Below the pieces are notes generated by a model. That model saw nothing but the letters and a program-made list of their open reading frames with translations, had not been told where the DNA came from and made no database searches. DNA of 17,364 bases from a bacterium (GTDB lineage: Bacteria; SAR324; XYD2-FULL-50-16), in contig JAJRZQ010000034.1 of assembly GCA_024275165.1 (NCBI GenBank), positions 1 to 17,364 on the forward strand, read 5' to 3'. Position 1 is the first letter of the stretch; every line of letters starts with the position of its first letter. Position numbers and translations under genes: made by a program. Of the stretch, positions 15,816-17,364 are shown piece by piece.

Positions 15816-17063
15816 TTATCCAACCATGGTAGAAATTTGCTCAAAAATCATCAAAGCCTCTTGTTGTGTACTGGCCAGCTCTTGCAATCTCGTATCTTGC
15901 TTGGTGGTGGTGATCTCCCGCACAAGCTTGACTCTTCCTTGAATTCGCTGATTCACTTGAGCTTCGATTTCAATAATCTGTTTGCAAAAAAGAAAGGTCG
16001 CATAGGCTAATTCAAAGCGACTTTTCAAGTAGCCCTGTTGCAGCAAATTAAGGTAGGCTGAGGGGCCAAAGCGTTTTTTGCCCATTCCGCGCACAAAGCT
16101 TTCCATATCCAAATCTTTTTTTAATAGGTTTGAATTTTCAAGAGCTTGGTGCAATTCGTTGAGGCAATGGGATAAGGAAATCGGTTCGGAAAGTTGGGGA
16201 GCCTGATACTCTAACAGTTTTTGGTATTGCGGCTGCTTTAAGGCGTGTATCGTAAATTGACGGACCAGGGTAAAGAGCAGTTTATTAAAATCGTGAATTT
16301 TTTGAATCCCATCTAAATAAACCAGTTCCATGTATAAGGCTTCTGTATCCAAAGGGTTTTTTTTTAAAAGTTCCGTAATTTCATCACTTTCAATTCTAAA
16401 GTATTGCAATACTTTAAATACAACCTCTTTTGAACTCAAATCCTCAGGGAGTTGGTTGTCGACAAACTGATTAAAAATCATCGCCATCACCTCGCTGGTT
16501 TTCCAGGTTTTGGCGGTTTCATTGAGGCGGTTGATCTTTTGGGTGAGTTTGTATTGGTCTTTAATCAAACGGTCGACTCGCGCGGCCAAGACCGTACCTA
16601 AAAGGATATAGATACTGATATTGTCGGTATATTCTTTATCTTCCAATAAGGTTTCCGGGTTTTCAAAGGCTTCCAACACATCGGGCAGGTTGCTGAGATC
16701 TGTGCCAACCAGTAGACTTTCGGTTGTAGCCAAGGCAGTGACTCCTTGGGCTTTGCCTAGAATACAGTGTTCTCCAATCAAATTAAAGGGTTTGTTTAAA
16801 GTATCAATGCGCTGGGCCTTGGCCTTGCCCGTGTTTAAATAAATATCCAAACTCCCGTTTAAGAGCAGGTAGACAGATTGATCAAAATTGCCTTGCTTAA
16901 ATAGGGTTTGGTTTGGTTTGAGGTGGACAAAGCGAGAATAGGCAAAAATATCTTGCATCTGTTCTTCTTGCATCCCCTGAAATAGGGGAATTTTTTTTAA
17001 GGCGTCTACAAATTGTTTTTTCAGTTCCGGCGCTTTGTTCGCTAGGTAATTGGTTTGTGTCAT
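15816..17063 (-). CDS. Cyclic-nucleotide-binding-fold protein with unknown helical C-terminal part
   Basis: A 415-residue soluble protein. Residues about 18-125 form a CRP/FNR-type cyclic-nucleotide-binding fold: IPLFQGMQEEQMQDI, LFKQGNFDQSVYLLLNGSLDIY and LIGEHCILG. The phosphate-binding cassette keeps Gly97-Glu98 but reads AQGVTALA where cAMP binders have an Arg-Ser/Thr-Ala, so ligand binding may be lost or changed. There is no helix-turn-helix. The remaining 290 residues are predicted largely helical, and I do not recognise a domain there; 260-345 and 350-410 look like separate helical bundles. It is therefore unlikely to be a DNA-binding regulator and may act by protein contact (inference). 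The ATG at 17063 fits the promoter at 17104-17132; no ribosome binding site is visible. It converges on the kinase pair. Confidence 0.8.
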   Translation of the reverse strand: MTQTNYLANKAPELKKQFVDALKKIPLFQGMQEEQMQDIFAYSRFVHLKPNQTLFKQGNFDQSVYLLLNGSLDIYLNTGKAKAQRIDTLNKPFNLIGEHCILGKAQGVTALATTESLLVGTDLSNLPDVLEAFENPETLLEDKEYTDNISIYILLGTVLAARVDRLIKDQYKLTQKINRLNETAKTWKTSEVMAMIFNQFVDNQLPEDLSSKEVVFKVLQYFRIESDEITELLKKNPLDTEALYMELVYLDGIQKIHDFNKLLFTLVRQFTIHALKQPQYQKLLEYQAPQLSEPISLSHCLNELHQALENSNLLKKDLDMESFVRGMGKKRFGPSAYLNLLQQGYLKSRFELAYATFLFCKQIIEIEAQVNQRIQGRVKLVREITTTKQDTRLQELASTQQEALMIFEQISTMVG

Positions 17064-17103
17064 GACTTTTTTCGTAATTCAAAAGGCTAAAGCTGTACTG
17101 CTA

Positions 17104-17132
17104 ATTATAGCAAGGCTCTGAGTATTTGTAAA
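17104..17132 (-). promoter_or_regulatory. Near-consensus promoter of the cyclic-nucleotide-fold gene
   Basis: On the minus strand TTTACA (17127-17132), a 17-base spacer and TATAAT (17104-17109), with TGC before the -10 to make an extended form. The -10 is a perfect match and the -35 matches in five of six positions. Transcription would begin near 17097, about 34 nt before the ATG at 17063. It lies just downstream of the terminator of the preceding gene. Confidence 0.8.
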
Positions 17133-17161
17133 AAGCTAAAGCGAATCAGTTTAGAACAAAC

Positions 17162-17196
17162 AAAAAAAAAGGCCCCTCACCGTGAGGTGAGAGGCC
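17162..17196 (-). terminator. Strong Rho-independent terminator
   Basis: The stem pairs GGCC (17171-17174) with GGCC (17193-17196) and CTCACC (17176-17181) with GGTGAG (17186-17191), with one C-A mismatch and a GTGA loop. On the minus strand nine T follow (17162-17170). It starts 28 bases after the stop codon at 17224 and ends the gene that enters from the right edge. No T-run is present on the plus strand. A 10-bp palindrome, ACCTTAAGGT (17206-17215), lies between stop and terminator. Confidence 0.92.
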
Positions 17197-17223
17197 CGTG
17201 GAATTACCTTAAGGTTATCCTTT

Positions 17224-17364
17224 CTAAAAGCGCTGCTTCACGCAATCGACTCCAGGAGGCAAGGCAATGCCGGCTAAGTCGGGCCGTTTTTCAGCGACAT
17301 GATGCGTTTGCTCCGCGATCCGCTCGCGATTCTGCTCGTTGATGGCATTGCAGCGTTTCCAAGA
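17224..17364 (-). CDS. C-terminal end of an unknown protein, cut by the right edge
   Basis: An open minus-strand frame of 46 codons runs from the right edge to a TAG at 17224-17226. The residues include CNAINEQNRERIAEQ and end GVDCVKQRF. They are mostly polar and helical, with two Cys. A strong terminator 28 bases downstream supports a real gene end. I do not recognise the family; the start lies outside the window. Confidence 0.65.
   Translation of the reverse strand, partial: SWKRCNAINEQNRERIAEQTHHVAEKRPDLAGIALPPGVDCVKQRF

Overview
The window looks like a chromosomal piece of a Gram-negative bacterium, most likely a member of the Pseudomonadota. The pointers are a proteobacterial-type glutathione synthetase, an outer-membrane beta-barrel protein with a signal peptide and a C-terminal Phe, and a YmdB-like macrodomain enzyme. 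I cannot place it below phylum level from the sequence alone. Canonical Shine-Dalgarno sequences are scarce; only one start (5043) has a full AGGAGG.

Left part (1-5906, plus strand). The window opens inside a CRISPR array with type I-C-like 32-bp repeats, whose leader end and cas genes lie outside. Next come a SAM-dependent methyltransferase gene and gshB, joined by an ATGA overlap. A striking hairpin precedes a gene for a 950-residue membrane hybrid histidine kinase (7TMR-DISM type). A small soluble HPK4-like histidine kinase follows.

Middle part (6006-11590, minus strand). In the direction of transcription the genes encode a REC-REC-histidine kinase, a YmdB-like ADP-ribose macrodomain hydrolase, a UvrD/PcrA/Rep-type DNA helicase and an alginate-export-like outer-membrane porin. 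The macrodomain and helicase genes may form a small nucleic-acid or ADP-ribose maintenance unit (inference).

Right part (11591-17364). A 377-bp divergent intergenic region carries a good extended -10 promoter. It drives a second membrane hybrid kinase, coupled by TAATG to a REC-histidine kinase. Convergent to this pair is a minus-strand gene for a cyclic-nucleotide-binding-fold protein with an unrecognised helical C-terminal part; it has a near-consensus promoter. A strong Rho-independent terminator closes a further minus-strand gene cut by the right edge.

The main theme is signal transduction: five histidine kinases carrying five receiver domains in about 14 kb, with no DNA-binding or enzymatic response regulator and no recognisable HPt domain. 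Their outputs must lie elsewhere or act through protein contacts. I see no tRNA, rRNA, insertion sequence or prophage gene. I did not find a convincing new defence or mobile system; the most unusual items are the kinase cluster without outputs, the hairpin at 2051-2085 and the cyclic-nucleotide-fold protein.
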